From Larix kaempferi (taxonomy: Eukaryota; Streptophyta; Pinopsida; Pinales; Pinaceae): 64,000 bases of DNA. How positions within the stretch are numbered: position 1 is the first letter of the stretch; the number at the start of each line of letters is the position of its first letter. Both the position numbers and the translations under genes were made by a program. The DNA is taken from positions 65,811,501-65,875,500 of the forward strand of contig BSBM01000361.1 of assembly GCA_027924585.1 (NCBI GenBank), written 5' to 3'. The notes below the pieces were generated by a model that worked only from the letters and a program-made list of their open reading frames with translations, was not told the DNA's origin and did not search any database. Below, piece after piece: positions 23,772-33,591 of this stretch.

Positions 23772-23900
23772 TTATCTTTGTATCTTGAATGCATTACCCA
23801 AGTTATCTTCCTTGCAGTATCCATAAAGTAAAATGTTATAAATGACATTATTTGGAACACTACCTACTACAAGAACACTCTTCAATATATTATTTTCCTC
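23772..23900 (-). pseudogene. Possible pentatricopeptide-repeat (PPR) fragment
   Basis: The minus strand reads VVGSVPNNVIYNILLYGYCK then EDNLGNAFKI. This resembles one 35-residue PPR motif of the plant type, with a typical pattern of pro-Asn-x-Val-x-Tyr-Asn then GYCKEGNL. PPR proteins bind organelle RNA. The frame closes right after one motif and the upstream residues are not convincingly PPR, so at most this is a relic. Confidence 0.4.
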
Positions 23901-23975
23901 CTTCAAACAACATTTATTACAAATTAAATGAATGTAACACTCCAACCTTAGACAGTAGTAAAAGTATAATAGCAT

Positions 23976-24591
23976 ATGGTAGTAGTAAATAGATCAAATA
24001 ATGAATAAAAAGGAAAAAAGGAAAATGTGCATTTTTAATTCATTTAGGTTCGTGGGTAACAAGTGTGTCATCCATGAAAAATTAAGAAATTGAGTGAAAT
24101 TTGAAAATTAAGTAATAAAAGGGGGCAATACTGAGAGGTAGGGGTTCTAGTCTTGCTGGTGGATTTTGAGTTTGTTTCTTGGTTTCTTGTTTATTGGTGT
24201 TTCTGCACCTATTAAAGAGGAATACCAAGGAGGAGAGGGTGGAAAAGAGTTAAGGTCTTACTTGGACTAGCATAAGGTTAATTGTTGAGGGGTTAGGGGC
24301 CTCAAATTTTGTTGGAGGTTGGTTGGAAGGAGAGTTCCCCCCCTAACTGTTTTTCTAGGTAGAAGAGTTGGTGACTGACTGAGGACAATGTATGCATGCA
24401 AATTGGTTATGTTGGTCATCAATAAGGTAAGTAGATACTCTTCTCCTTGGATGACATTTTTTTAATTTCTACTAATTACCTGATAGTAATTGATTGATGA
24501 ATATGCACTTGATAGAATAGTTATTAACTAAAAAAATCATCAAGAAATATGCCATTTAACTAGGGTTAAAATTTTGTTATCAATTTGCTTT
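23976..24591. other. No gene seen
   Basis: AT-rich DNA flanking the large gypsy element. Nothing was recognised beyond the target site GTTAC at its end. Confidence 0.6.
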
Positions 24592-24596
24592 GTTAC

Positions 24597-26020
24597 TGTT
24601 GGAGCATAGGCCGCAGCTATAGTAAAGCTGCGAATTTTGGGGAAAAAGCACAAGTGTTGAAGAGAAGTGCTAGTTTTGAGTAAAAGCACCAATTTTGGGC
24701 AGAAGTGAACAGTGCGCAGTACGGCGCCAGATGGACAAGCTCAGCGCAGATTATGGGCCGGAAATCGCGGAGCTCACGCGCACATGTCAAAGGAGAGTGA
24801 ATGTGGCCGAGTAGAAAGCTCAGCTACCACAATAAATGAAGCGACGGAATAGAGGGCTCAGTCACCCTCATTAAGGCTAAGTACAGAAGTTATGGTTGCT
24901 CTGACCAAGGAAGAGCAACGGACCAAAGCATTGAAGGCAAAGGACAAGGAGCAGAGAACGATGAAGCGGCGCCCATACCCGCAATCTGTGCCGGAAGTCA
25001 TGGAACATGCAGGAAACGGCGACATGACTGCAAGCGGCGCCTACAAAACACCTAGCCATGTCTGTGGTTAGGTTTTTTGGGGATTACTGCTGGGAAAGGC
25101 CCACAGTTTTGTAAAGGTGTGACCTTCAGGGCCACCTATATATATGAGTAATTGTAAAGGGAAAAGCTTAGATGTTTTAGACGTTAGAGGTTAGACATAA
25201 TAGGAGTAGATAAGTTAGAGAGGTGATAGCTGTAGAGCTAGTCACTGAGTTGTAGAAAGTCTCAGTCGAAGTCTGAGTCATTGTAATCTCTGTAGAAGAG
25301 GAAAGTAGATCTAGGAGAAGGGATCCCAGCTGTGTGGGTGGAGTTTCCTGGAAAGATCTAAGGCTGCAGCTGTGTGCGCAGTAGGACTGTAATTCCCATT
25401 TTGAGATAATATAAGAGATAGTTCCAGTGAATGTGATTTCCCTGTGGAGGCGAACTATATAATTCTCGTTGTTATGATGTTGTGTTGTGTGAATGCATGT
25501 TTATGTTTTACTATCTGTGTTTACATGAATGTTTTGTTGTCTTTATGAATGAGTATATAAAGCAAGTCTTCGAAGCTCCCTTAGAAGTTATATTCACGCA
25601 CTATCGAAGGAGTCAGTAAGAGCACTAGTGTCGTGGCGCGTAAGGAGTTCATTGTGCGCTGTGGCGTGAGCGCAGAAGTAATACAGCGTGTAGCGGACGT
25701 AGCGGGTAAATGCCTCGTGCGCAGGTGCGGAGGTGCCGCGTAGCTAGGCTAAGACGAGTAAGCTCCCGTGCTGTTGCGCTATATGACCGGTGAAAGAATC
25801 GGACGCTCCGTTCAAAAGTTACTACGGAAGGAAGGAAGAGAGAAGACTGTGGATTCCACACCGCCCTGGTTAAGGAAACCTGATTCCCTAGCCCCCCCAT
25901 AGCCACTTCGGGTGAGACCTCGGGCTGGTGTGCAGCTCGTTGCCAAAAGGGCCAGTGCGCCAATGGGTGTTTGTTGTTGCGCTTCCTGAAAACCCGGGTC
26001 TGTCCAAAAAGCATCCAACA
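24597..26020 (+). repeat. 5' LTR of the gypsy element
   Basis: The ends TGTTGG and CCAACA form inverted repeats. A TATA box, TATATATAT at 25137-25145 (context GCCACCTATATATATGAG), is a clear core promoter candidate. ORFs within it recur in the right LTR and are not genes. Confidence 0.95.
25137..25145 (+). promoter_or_regulatory. TATA box of the gypsy LTR
   Basis: TATATATAT in a GC-richer setting, conserved at the matching place in the right LTR (about 36893-36901). Confidence 0.65.
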
Positions 26021-26036
26021 AATGGTTCCGTTGCCT
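26021..26036 (+). other. Primer binding site of the gypsy element (Asp-tRNA-like)
   Basis: Directly after the LTR end CCAACA, AATGGTTCCGTTGCC resembles the Asp-tRNA primer site TGGCGCCGTTGCC, used by several large plant gypsy lineages, with two mismatches. Confidence 0.6.
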
Positions 26037-26093
26037 TGATACTTGTTATTCCGACGATGTGCGAGATTGAAGCGCAACCTAGAGAAAGAGCAA

Positions 26094-26213
26094 GCCAACA
26101 AATGGTTCTGTTTCCTTGCGTCTTGTTGCCTTGAGACTGGCTCAGCCAACAAATGGTTCTGTTGCCTTGCGTCTTGTTGCCTTGAGACTGGCTCAGCCAA
26201 CAAATGGTTCTGT
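26094..26213 (+). repeat. 51-bp tandem repeats carrying copies of the LTR end and primer site
   Basis: GCCAACAAATGGTTCTGT starts at 26094, 26145 and 26196. Full units also contain CCTTGCGTCTTGTTGCC and TTGAGACTGGCTCA. Each copy repeats the junction of LTR end (CCAACA) and primer site (TGGTTC.GT), so with the genuine junction at 26015-26036 there are four. Confidence 0.9.
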
Positions 26214-26243
26214 CGACGGCTTTAACCCTATTACTTTAAGGCA

Positions 26244-28268
26244 ATGTGGTGCTGGAATCCTACAGCTAAAGAAATTCAAGACTGGTTTGATTCAAAGGCT
26301 AGAGAGTTCGCCGAACGAGAAAATAGAAGCCCTAGGCTTCAGACAGAAGACTGGTTGCAGAAGCATATTTATACTGACCTTCACGAAATTTTCTTTGTAA
26401 CATTTGCACTTGAGTTGCATGCGTGGATAGCCAAGTTAGCAGATACTGGACCCACTGTGCATGTTGATCAACCCGTCGTTTGGATGCTTGAGTTAGTTAG
26501 CATTTTGAAGTGTGTAGATAATCCTGTGTCCCGCGCAGTAGACTTTTGGTTGAACAGTCTGCTGGAAGGCTTCATCACCGAGTTTGCGGTAGATACGAGA
26601 AAGAGCTTCAACGAAGCAGAGAGGAACTTCTTCAGAGCGTACAGGGGTAAGTTCTTAAATTCTCTGAACTTATGGATTAAAATGCTCATGTATGAAAAAG
26701 GAAAACTATGCATAGCTTCTGATGAATAGCATAGACAAGTAATGTCCGCAGATTCTGATAGTGATCTTGAAGTTATTGGTTGCACTCGTAGTGGAAAACG
26801 GTATAAAGTAGGCCTTGACCAACATTCTTTTGAGTCTAGCCCAGAATATAGTTGAGCTCCTAGAGCGAGCCATATAGAGAGACAAGGGAGTGCTCATATC
26901 CCTTACCACCCTTTTACACCACAAAAGCCAGACGTGGCTCAGTATAACCCCGCAGCAACTCCCTCTAGTAGCCCGCATGGTACTTCTAGTACCTCAGCTC
27001 CACCCTTGTTTAACCATCCCAGAGGCAGTGCTACAGCACCTCCACCTCAACCTAGCGTAAGAAGGATGGGTGATGACATGAAACTACCGACCTTTAGAGG
27101 AACAAGGCTAGAAGACCCTGAGCAGCACTGGTTCCTATGCGAAGCCATTTGGACGATTAAGCAAATTAATGATGATGTTGTTAAGCTGGTTCAGTTAGCA
27201 ACCACACTAAGAGAAAGAGCCTTAACCTGGTTCATGAAATACTCAGCAGCACAGAATAGGACGCTTGCTGATGTCAGAAATGCTATGATTAGAGAATTCA
27301 AGAAACCTAAATCAGAATCACAGAGCATAACCGAGCTCAAAGACATAAAACAGTTACCTACAGAGTCAGTATGGGACTTTGACCAGAAGTTCAAAGCCTT
27401 GATAGATCAAGTAAGCTTTGAGTTTGCACTGCGGCAACATAAGGAATGGTTCATTGCTGCGCTGCTTCCTCACATTAGACTTCCTCTTATGCAACAGAAT
27501 CTCACTACACAAGAACAAGCTCTAGAGATGGCTATGAAACTAGAAGCTTCACCAATTGCTGGAACAAGCAACGATGTTACGCAGTTGCAGAACCAGTTAG
27601 AAAACTTAACCTTGCAAGTGCATGACATTAAGAAAGGAAAGGAAGTTAAAGAAGAAATTTGGTGCACAAAATGTAGAGCACAAGGTCATTCAAAGGACCA
27701 TTGTCCCGTTTTCATAGAGTATATTGCGACTGGAGCACCTAACCCTTTACCACAGGCTCAGGGACCTTGGTGTGAAATCTGTAGAACTAGAGGTCATAGA
27801 CCACAAGAGTGTCACTTGTTACAGAAATATGTACAAACTCCAAAGAATCTCTATTGCAATTTCTGTAAATCAGTAGGCCATGATGAGAACAATTGCAAAG
27901 CATATGAGCTCATGATAGAAAGAAAACATGATGTTTATAGAGTACAGTCAGAGGCACAAGGACCCACAGCAGGCCCGCAGTATGACCAAGCTCGCGAAGG
28001 CCGAGGAGGAAATTATAGGGGTCGAGGACGCGCAGCAGGTTTTGGTCGTGGACGAGGACAGATCACTTGCTATAACTGCGGAGCTCAAGGTCATTATGCA
28101 AGGGATTGCCAAAATCCTACAACCATCTGCAGATACTGTAAATCTTATGATCATATCATTGAAGAATGCCCTCAGTTGATGGTCAAGATGCAAGAAAAGA
28201 AGCCACAAGTTAACCAGAATATCCAGTTGATTGCAGCAGAAAAAAAGAGAATCAGATCCTACAGTTAA
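26244..28268 (+). pseudogene. Gypsy gag polyprotein with five zinc knuckles
   Basis: One frame runs from ATG 26244 and is broken by TAG at 26727 and TGA at 26853. It resumes before 26934 and ends at 28268. The first 160 codons (MWCWNPTAKEIQDWFDSKAR onward) match nothing I recognise. After a Pro/Ser-rich linker the capsid-like gag core reads DDMKLPTFRGTRLEDPEQHW, ALTWFMKYSA and SVWDFDQKFKALIDQVSF. Five CCHC-type knuckles follow: CTKCRAQGHSKDHC, CEICRTRGHRPQEC, CNFCKSVGHDENNC, CYNCGAQGHYARDC and CRYCKSYDHIIEEC. An Arg/Gly-rich stretch (GRGGNYRGRGRAAGFGRGRG) precedes the fourth. Plant gags usually have one or two knuckles. Gag packages the RNA; the extra knuckles and RGG box suggest strong nucleic-acid binding, an inference. 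Confidence 0.9.
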
Positions 28269-29240
28269 TATAGTCACACGCAGTGGAGCAACCACTGGTG
28301 TGCCAGAGTCGGGAACTGGAAAACCAGAGACGCAATGGGTGCGCCGCGCTAATATCAAACCATCTCCGCTCGACCTGCAGAAGCAAAAAGAATCATTCAA
28401 GCAAGCTCAAGAATATTTCTCAGATCCCCGGACTTCAAGTTCTGTCACAGTATCGCACAAGGATATTAGACCGCAAATGCTAAGACAAGAGAACCTGGTA
28501 CAAGAACAGGCTACTACATCGGGAAGGCCTGATGAAGAGGATGCACTAGGCAGTGTTCATGCTTTCTTGAGAAACTGCTTAAAGTTGTTGCGCAATGAAA
28601 AAGCAACTATGGAACTCCAACACCTGTTGGATCAGTGTCAACAATCTGCTTTGATGAATACACCGCAGCATGTTGTTCATCAGATTGGGAGTCATGCTAG
28701 AACTGGAAAAGAGATGAGGCTCACAGCGCAGATTGGAGCATTTGAGATGGACGAAGTCATTTTGGATTTAGGCTCAGAAGTTAATGTTCTCACCATGCAG
28801 ACATGGGAACATATGGGTAGTCCTCAGCTTACCAGATCTCCTATCCAGCTAAGACTTGCAAATCAGCAATGAGTTTCTCCGTTGGGCAGATTACCCAATG
28901 TACCTATTGATATTGAGGGAGTAAGAAGTTCTGCAGACTTCGAAGTAATCAAAATTCTGGATGACAGTAGACCATACCCAGCACTTTTAGGTATAGACTG
29001 GGCATTTGATAATTTGGCTGTCATTAATTTGAAGAAAAGACAGATGACCTTTGAGGATGAGCAGATTAGGGTCATTGCACCGCTTGATCCCCTTCAAGGA
29101 CCACGGTATATTGAACCCATTCGAGCAGAAGAAGAAGCGTGCCACATGGAAAGTTTGTACCAGATTACTGCTAGTCATAGTGATTATGTCAATCCCACAG
29201 CGGACGGCCATATCAGCTGGCGATGCGATAGCTCATGCAC
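28240..29240 (+). pseudogene. Gypsy aspartic protease region
   Basis: From about 28240 the homology moves one frame relative to gag (TRSGATTGVPESGTGKP, then LDLQKQKESFKQAQEYF). The protease core reads MDEVILDLGSEVNVLTMQTW, where the catalytic triad expected as Asp-Ser/Thr-Gly is Asp-Leu-Gly (28765-28773). Near its end come YPALLGIDWAFDNLAVINLK and RQMTFEDEQIRVIAPLDP, typical of the Tat-like protease to linker segment. TGA at 28870-28872 interrupts the domain after RLANQQ. Retropepsin cleaves the polyprotein; the Leu substitution and the stop would abolish it. Confidence 0.85.
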
Positions 29241-30075
29241 ATCAGATTCAGAAGCAGGACTGGAAAACTGGCAGAATCGCTTACATGAGGTTTCTGCAAG
29301 GCGTTGTGCCATGATGACCAAATCCATTCGATGGATTGGCAAAGAATTGAACAACACTCCAATCTTTGATGGTTTAACTGAAGTGAGTGAATTCATACAT
29401 GCGTATGAACAACAAATCCCAAAAGAACAGCGCATACAAGCACTGGATGTAGCACTGCGCGCTACACCCGCAAGATGGTGGGGTGCGCATAAAAAAAATA
29501 TTGACACATGGCAAGTCTGTCGCAGATTGATACTATGCAGATTTCAGGACACTACAGCAGAAATGTTGCACAAATATGATGGACAGAGTGACCCCAAGTC
29601 ACACGTTGAAGCATGTATTCAGCAATGGTCAGATATTCCAGAGGATGAGTGGGTTCACCTATTCATCCACACATTGGATGCAGTTCCAAGGAACTAGTAC
29701 ACTGAAACAGAATTGCGCAGAGGCACTATCACTTGGCCTCTTATGATGGAAAGTTTTCAACTTACCTTCAGCTTTGAGTCAGAACATCCAAGCATCGATC
29801 ACGCTTTAAAGTGTATTAAAAAGAAGGTAATTGAATAATGTCCTTTACCAGAATATTCTCAACCAGATTGGGCTGTCTAGATGGAACATGCCCTGGAATG
29901 CAATAATTTCACTACTGATGAAGAGGATGATGATCCTCGCAACATCAATATTCCATAATCAGAAGGGACGTGCAAGGTCAAAGGCCCTCAGCTTGACATC
30001 CCTGCCATTACAGAATACATCAAGCTCAAGAAGATTAACATTGGTACAGAAGCCGAACCCAAGTTTGCTTCTATA
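29241..30075 (+). pseudogene. Second gag-like module inside gypsy pol
   Basis: Same frame as protease and reverse transcriptase. The segment reads NTPIFDGLTEVSEFIHAYEQ, RIQALDVALRATPARWWGAH, CRRLILCRFQD, then DEWVHLFIHTLDAVPRN. The pattern (a single-entity opening, ALxxxLRxxPARWW, CRF) looks like a second capsid-type retrotransposon gag fold, distinct from the one at 27.0-27.6 kb. It sits between protease and reverse transcriptase, where most gypsy elements have only a short linker. Stops occur at 29695 (TAG) and at several points between 29835 and 30078. The function is unknown. Confidence 0.6.
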
Positions 30076-30078
30076 TGA

Positions 30079-31044
30079 GATTATTGGGATGATGAAACTG
30101 TTGGCCAGATTGCAGATTTACTACGTGACTACCAGGATATCTTTCCTACCAAGTTTACAGAAATGAAAGGAATCCTAGGAGATTTAGGAGTGATGCGCAT
30201 ACCTTTGAAAGCGGATGCCAAGCCAGTAAAACAGTGCCCGTACAGGTTGAATCCGCGATATAAAGAAAAGGTCAGAGAAGAAATTGATAAGATGCTCGCA
30301 GCAGGTATCATTAAGCCAGTAGAGGAAAGCGATTGGATTAGTCCTGTGGTGGTACAAGACAAAAAGGAAAAAGGTGAAATAAGAATCTGCGTGGACTTAT
30401 GCAAGCTGAACGACGCCTCAGCGCATGATCCATTTCCTACGCCCTTTACGGATGAAGTGCTTGATAATTTTGGAGGACAAGAGGCTTACTCCTTCATTGA
30501 TGGCTTTTCGGGATACCACCAGATCAGAATCCACCCAGAAGACCGCCATAAGACCACTTTTGCGACTGAATGGGGCTCATTCCAGTATACGGTAATGCCC
30601 TTTGGTCTTAAAAACGCTCCTGCTATCTTCTCTCGAGTCGTTGTTGCTGTTTTTAAAGAATTCATTCATAAGTTTCTAGAAGTCTATTTTGATGACTGGA
30701 CTGTCTTTGGTTTACTAAAGAACCATATAGGAAATCTGCAGATGATGTTAGACAAATGTAGACAGTATCAGATTTCCCTTAACTTGAAAAAATGTATTTT
30801 CTGTGCTCCTTTTGGTATTCTGTTGGGTCATATCGTATGCAGACAAGGATTCCTGATGGACCCTGTGAAGGTTGCCATCATTGCTAACTTACCTGCGCCC
30901 AACTCAGTCAAACAATTGCGCACTACATTGGGACATACAGGATACTACAGAAAATTTATCAAGGGCTATGCAAAAATAACTGCGCCTATGGAAAGATTGT
31001 TGAAAAGGGATTCGAAATTCCGATGGACAGAAGAATGCCAATAG
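30079..31044 (+). pseudogene. Gypsy reverse transcriptase
   Basis: It copies the element's RNA into DNA. Motifs are in order: DYQDIFPTKFTEMKGI, CPYRLNPRYKEKVREEIDKM, GIIKPVEESDWISPVVV, RICVDLCKLN, SFIDGFSGYHQIRIHPED, KTTFATEWGSFQYTVMPFGL, KNAPAIFSR, the active site YFDD at 30685-30696 (usually YMDD, YLDD or YIDD), then LNLKKCIFCAPFGILLGH and the thumb region GYYRKFIKGYAKITAPM. The frame is uninterrupted until TAG 31042-31044, just before RNase H. Confidence 0.95.
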
Positions 31045-31047
31045 AAC

Positions 31048-31575
31048 TTGGACACACTTAAAGAAAAGATGATTACAGCGCCTATTCTAGTCTTCCCAGA
31101 CTGGAGAAAACCCTTTCATGTTCACGTAGATGCTTCTTCCATAGCATTGGGGGTTGTGCTGACACAACCGGGAGAAGGAGGTGTTGACCACCCCATTGCT
31201 TACTCTAGCAAAAAGCTGTCCATAGCTGAGAAGAACTATACCACTACAGAAAGAGAAGGACTAGCTATGGTGTATGCCTTACAGAAGTTCAGACACTATC
31301 TATTGGGTGCTCATTTTAAAATGTATACTGACCATTCTGCTTTGAAATACTTGGTCAATAAGCCATTGTTAGGGGGAAGAATTTGCAGATGGCTGCTGCT
31401 CTTCCAGGAGTATGATTTTGAGGTTATTGTGAAGCCAGGTAGATTGAATGCAGGACCTGAACATTTATCTAGCATAGAGTCAGGGGAGGAACCTACCAAT
31501 TTGGACGACAATCTAGCTGATGCGCAGCTGTTTTCTGTTCAAGCAGCCGATGAGTATTATTCCGATATTCTTTAG
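31048..31575 (+). pseudogene. Gypsy RNase H
   Basis: It reads HVHVDASSIALGVVLTQPGE, IAYSSKKLSIAEKNYTTTER, EGLAMVYALQKFRHYLLG and FKMYTDHSALKYLVNK. The catalytic acidic residues (D in VDAS, E in TEREGLA, D in YTDHSAL) are present. It is in the same frame as reverse transcriptase and integrase, bounded by TAG codons at 31042-31044 and 31573-31575 that probably replaced glutamine codons. Confidence 0.93.
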
Positions 31576-32826
31576 TTTCTCACTACCGGGAAAGCGCCAG
31601 TTGAGTTTACAATCCAGCAGAAGAAGCAACTTGTTGTCAAAGCCGCAGACTTCACTTTGATAGCAGGCCAGCTCTATAAGTTGGGCCCCGATGAAGTCTT
31701 GCGCAGATGTATCTTACCGCATGAGAAGAACTCCATAATCGCAGAAGCGCACTCAGGGACCGCAGGAGGCCATTTCGCAGGAAAGCCGACTGCGTATAAG
31801 ATCTTAGCCGCAGGTCTTTGGTGGCCAACATTGCACAAGGATACTAAGGAATTCTGCAAATGTTGCGATGTGTGCCAGCGAACACGAAAACCTTCAAGAA
31901 GAGATGAAATGTCGCTAAAACCCCAGATAACACTGCGTGCTTTTGATAAGTGGGCAATTGATTTTGTGGGACCTATCAACCCACCAGGAAAGAGAACCGG
32001 CGCAAGATACATCATCACAGCTACTGAATACCTCACCAGATGGGCTGAGGTGAAGCCAGTTAAGAACTGCGACGCTACCACTGCTGCACAGTTGATTTTT
32101 GAGAACATTGTCACTAGGTTTGGATGTCCACTGATTCTAATGAGTGATCAGGGCACACATTTCCTGAATGAGACTATAGAGGCCCTTACTGAAGAATTCC
32201 ACATTAGTCACCATAAGAGTACACCCTACCACCCTCAAGCTAATGGTACGGTGGAGGCATTCAATAAGATTCTCGAGAATGCCCTGACAAAGATCTGTAA
32301 TCAACAAAGAGATGATTGGGACCTTAGAGTCACAGCTATGTTATGGGTTTACAGAACCACATGCAAGAAATTAACAAGTCACACACCTTTCAGTTTGGTG
32401 TATGGACAAGAAGCAGTTATGCCCATGGAATACATTGTTCCCAGTCTCAGAATTGCGCAAATTACAGAAATGGTAGATACTGATACTATGAGTGAAAGAC
32501 TCTCACAATTGCTTTCCTTAGAAGAAGACAGACTTTTAGCCAGATTCCATCAACAAGTGCAGAAGGCAAGACAGAAAGCTTGGCATGACAGGCATATTAA
32601 GAATAAAGTTTTTCAAGAAGGAGACTTGGTACTCCTCTATGATAGTAAATTCATAAAGTTCCTAGGAAAGTTTCGTATACATTGGTTAGGCCCTTTTCAG
32701 GTGACAAAGATAACAGAAGGAGGAGCAATTCATCTTGCGAAGCTTAATGGAGAATTGCTACCCACAATGATTAACATGAGTCGGCTCAATCTTTACCGCG
32801 ATGGCCACTCCGCCCTGTCGACTTAA
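31576..32826 (+). pseudogene. Gypsy integrase
   Basis: Integrase inserts the DNA copy into the genome. The HHCC zinc-binding domain is complete ([19 protein letters not shown], then [16 protein letters not shown]). The catalytic core has D in [14 protein letters not shown] in [13 protein letters not shown] and E in [15 protein letters not shown]. The C-terminal part has [32 protein letters not shown] and INMSRLNLY. No chromodomain follows. The integrase frame itself is open from after 31575 to the stop at 32824-32826, the best-preserved catalytic part of the element. Confidence 0.95.
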
Positions 32827-33409
32827 TTCATTACTAAAAGAAGTGCAGATGCCCAGTGTAGTTGAAAGACGCATCGCACTTGTCAGTCTACACGGAAATC
32901 GCGAGACACTTTCAGTCTCCGGGTTCCCGCGCAGTTCCTTGAAGCATCCGCGCATATCATTAAAGCCTGTTTGGAGGGAGCCTATTTTGCGCTCTTGCGA
33001 AGTTTTTCCCCGGGTTGTCAAACCGTCGCGCTTGCGGAGTTCCCTATTGTCAAATTGCCACTTGAGGAGTTCTCCTCGCCGTGGAGCCCTCCATGTGCAC
33101 AGTTACCTATGCTGAAGTGACCCACCGAAAAATTTGAATTTTGGTAGTCCTATAGCCGCGTCTGAATATTAATGAAGGATAGGATCGCCAATTAATTGTA
33201 TTTGCTCTGACAGATCCAGCTTGATCTCCCTAAGATTTGCATTTAAGTAATGAGCCGAAGGCCTTAACTCATCTCCCAAAAGGCTGTCAGAGCCCATCCA
33301 TCGCAATTAATGCACCGTAGAGGCGCGGGGGTAGGGGGGTTGTCAACTCATGCATAGGCCCCTACGGCTATTAGCCCCACTTGTCCGCATTTACTACCGC
33401 CTTTAGCTA
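32827..33409 (+). other. Spacer between gypsy integrase and the extra ORF
   Basis: No protein was recognised. A purine-rich run, GCGGGGGTAGGGGGG (about 33327-33341), resembles a polypurine tract. The end of the spacer leads into a TATA box. Confidence 0.55.
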
Positions 33410-33417
33410 TAAATACC
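33410..33417 (+). promoter_or_regulatory. Internal TATA box upstream of the extra ORF
   Basis: TATAAATA in the context CCTTTAGCTATAAATACCCCGC is close to the ideal plant TATA box. It lies about 175 bases before the ATG of the extra ORF at 33592, which suggests transcription independent of the LTR. This is inference from position and motif only. Confidence 0.55.
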
Positions 33418-33591
33418 CCGCACTTGTATATGTTCGCGTTACTTTCCTCGAATTATATCGTGTCTTGTTTGAGAATCTAAGTTATTGTTTTCAAAGCCGT
33501 GTCGTGCAGACTGCTCCCTTTGTTTTCAGCGTTGTATCCTACGTTGTTCCGCCATTTGTCTGGTTCAAGTGCTTGTAGTGTATACTGGTTC

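Noticed and set aside
24877-25059. 60-codon frame repeated at 36633-36821
   Set aside because: It recurs only because both are LTR sequence.
25649-26203. Minus-strand 184-codon frame with repeated AEPVSRQQDAR-like units
   Set aside because: It is the antisense of the LTR end and the 51-base array; its repetition comes from that array.
31674-32114. Minus-strand 146-codon frame
   Set aside because: Antisense shadow of the gypsy integrase.
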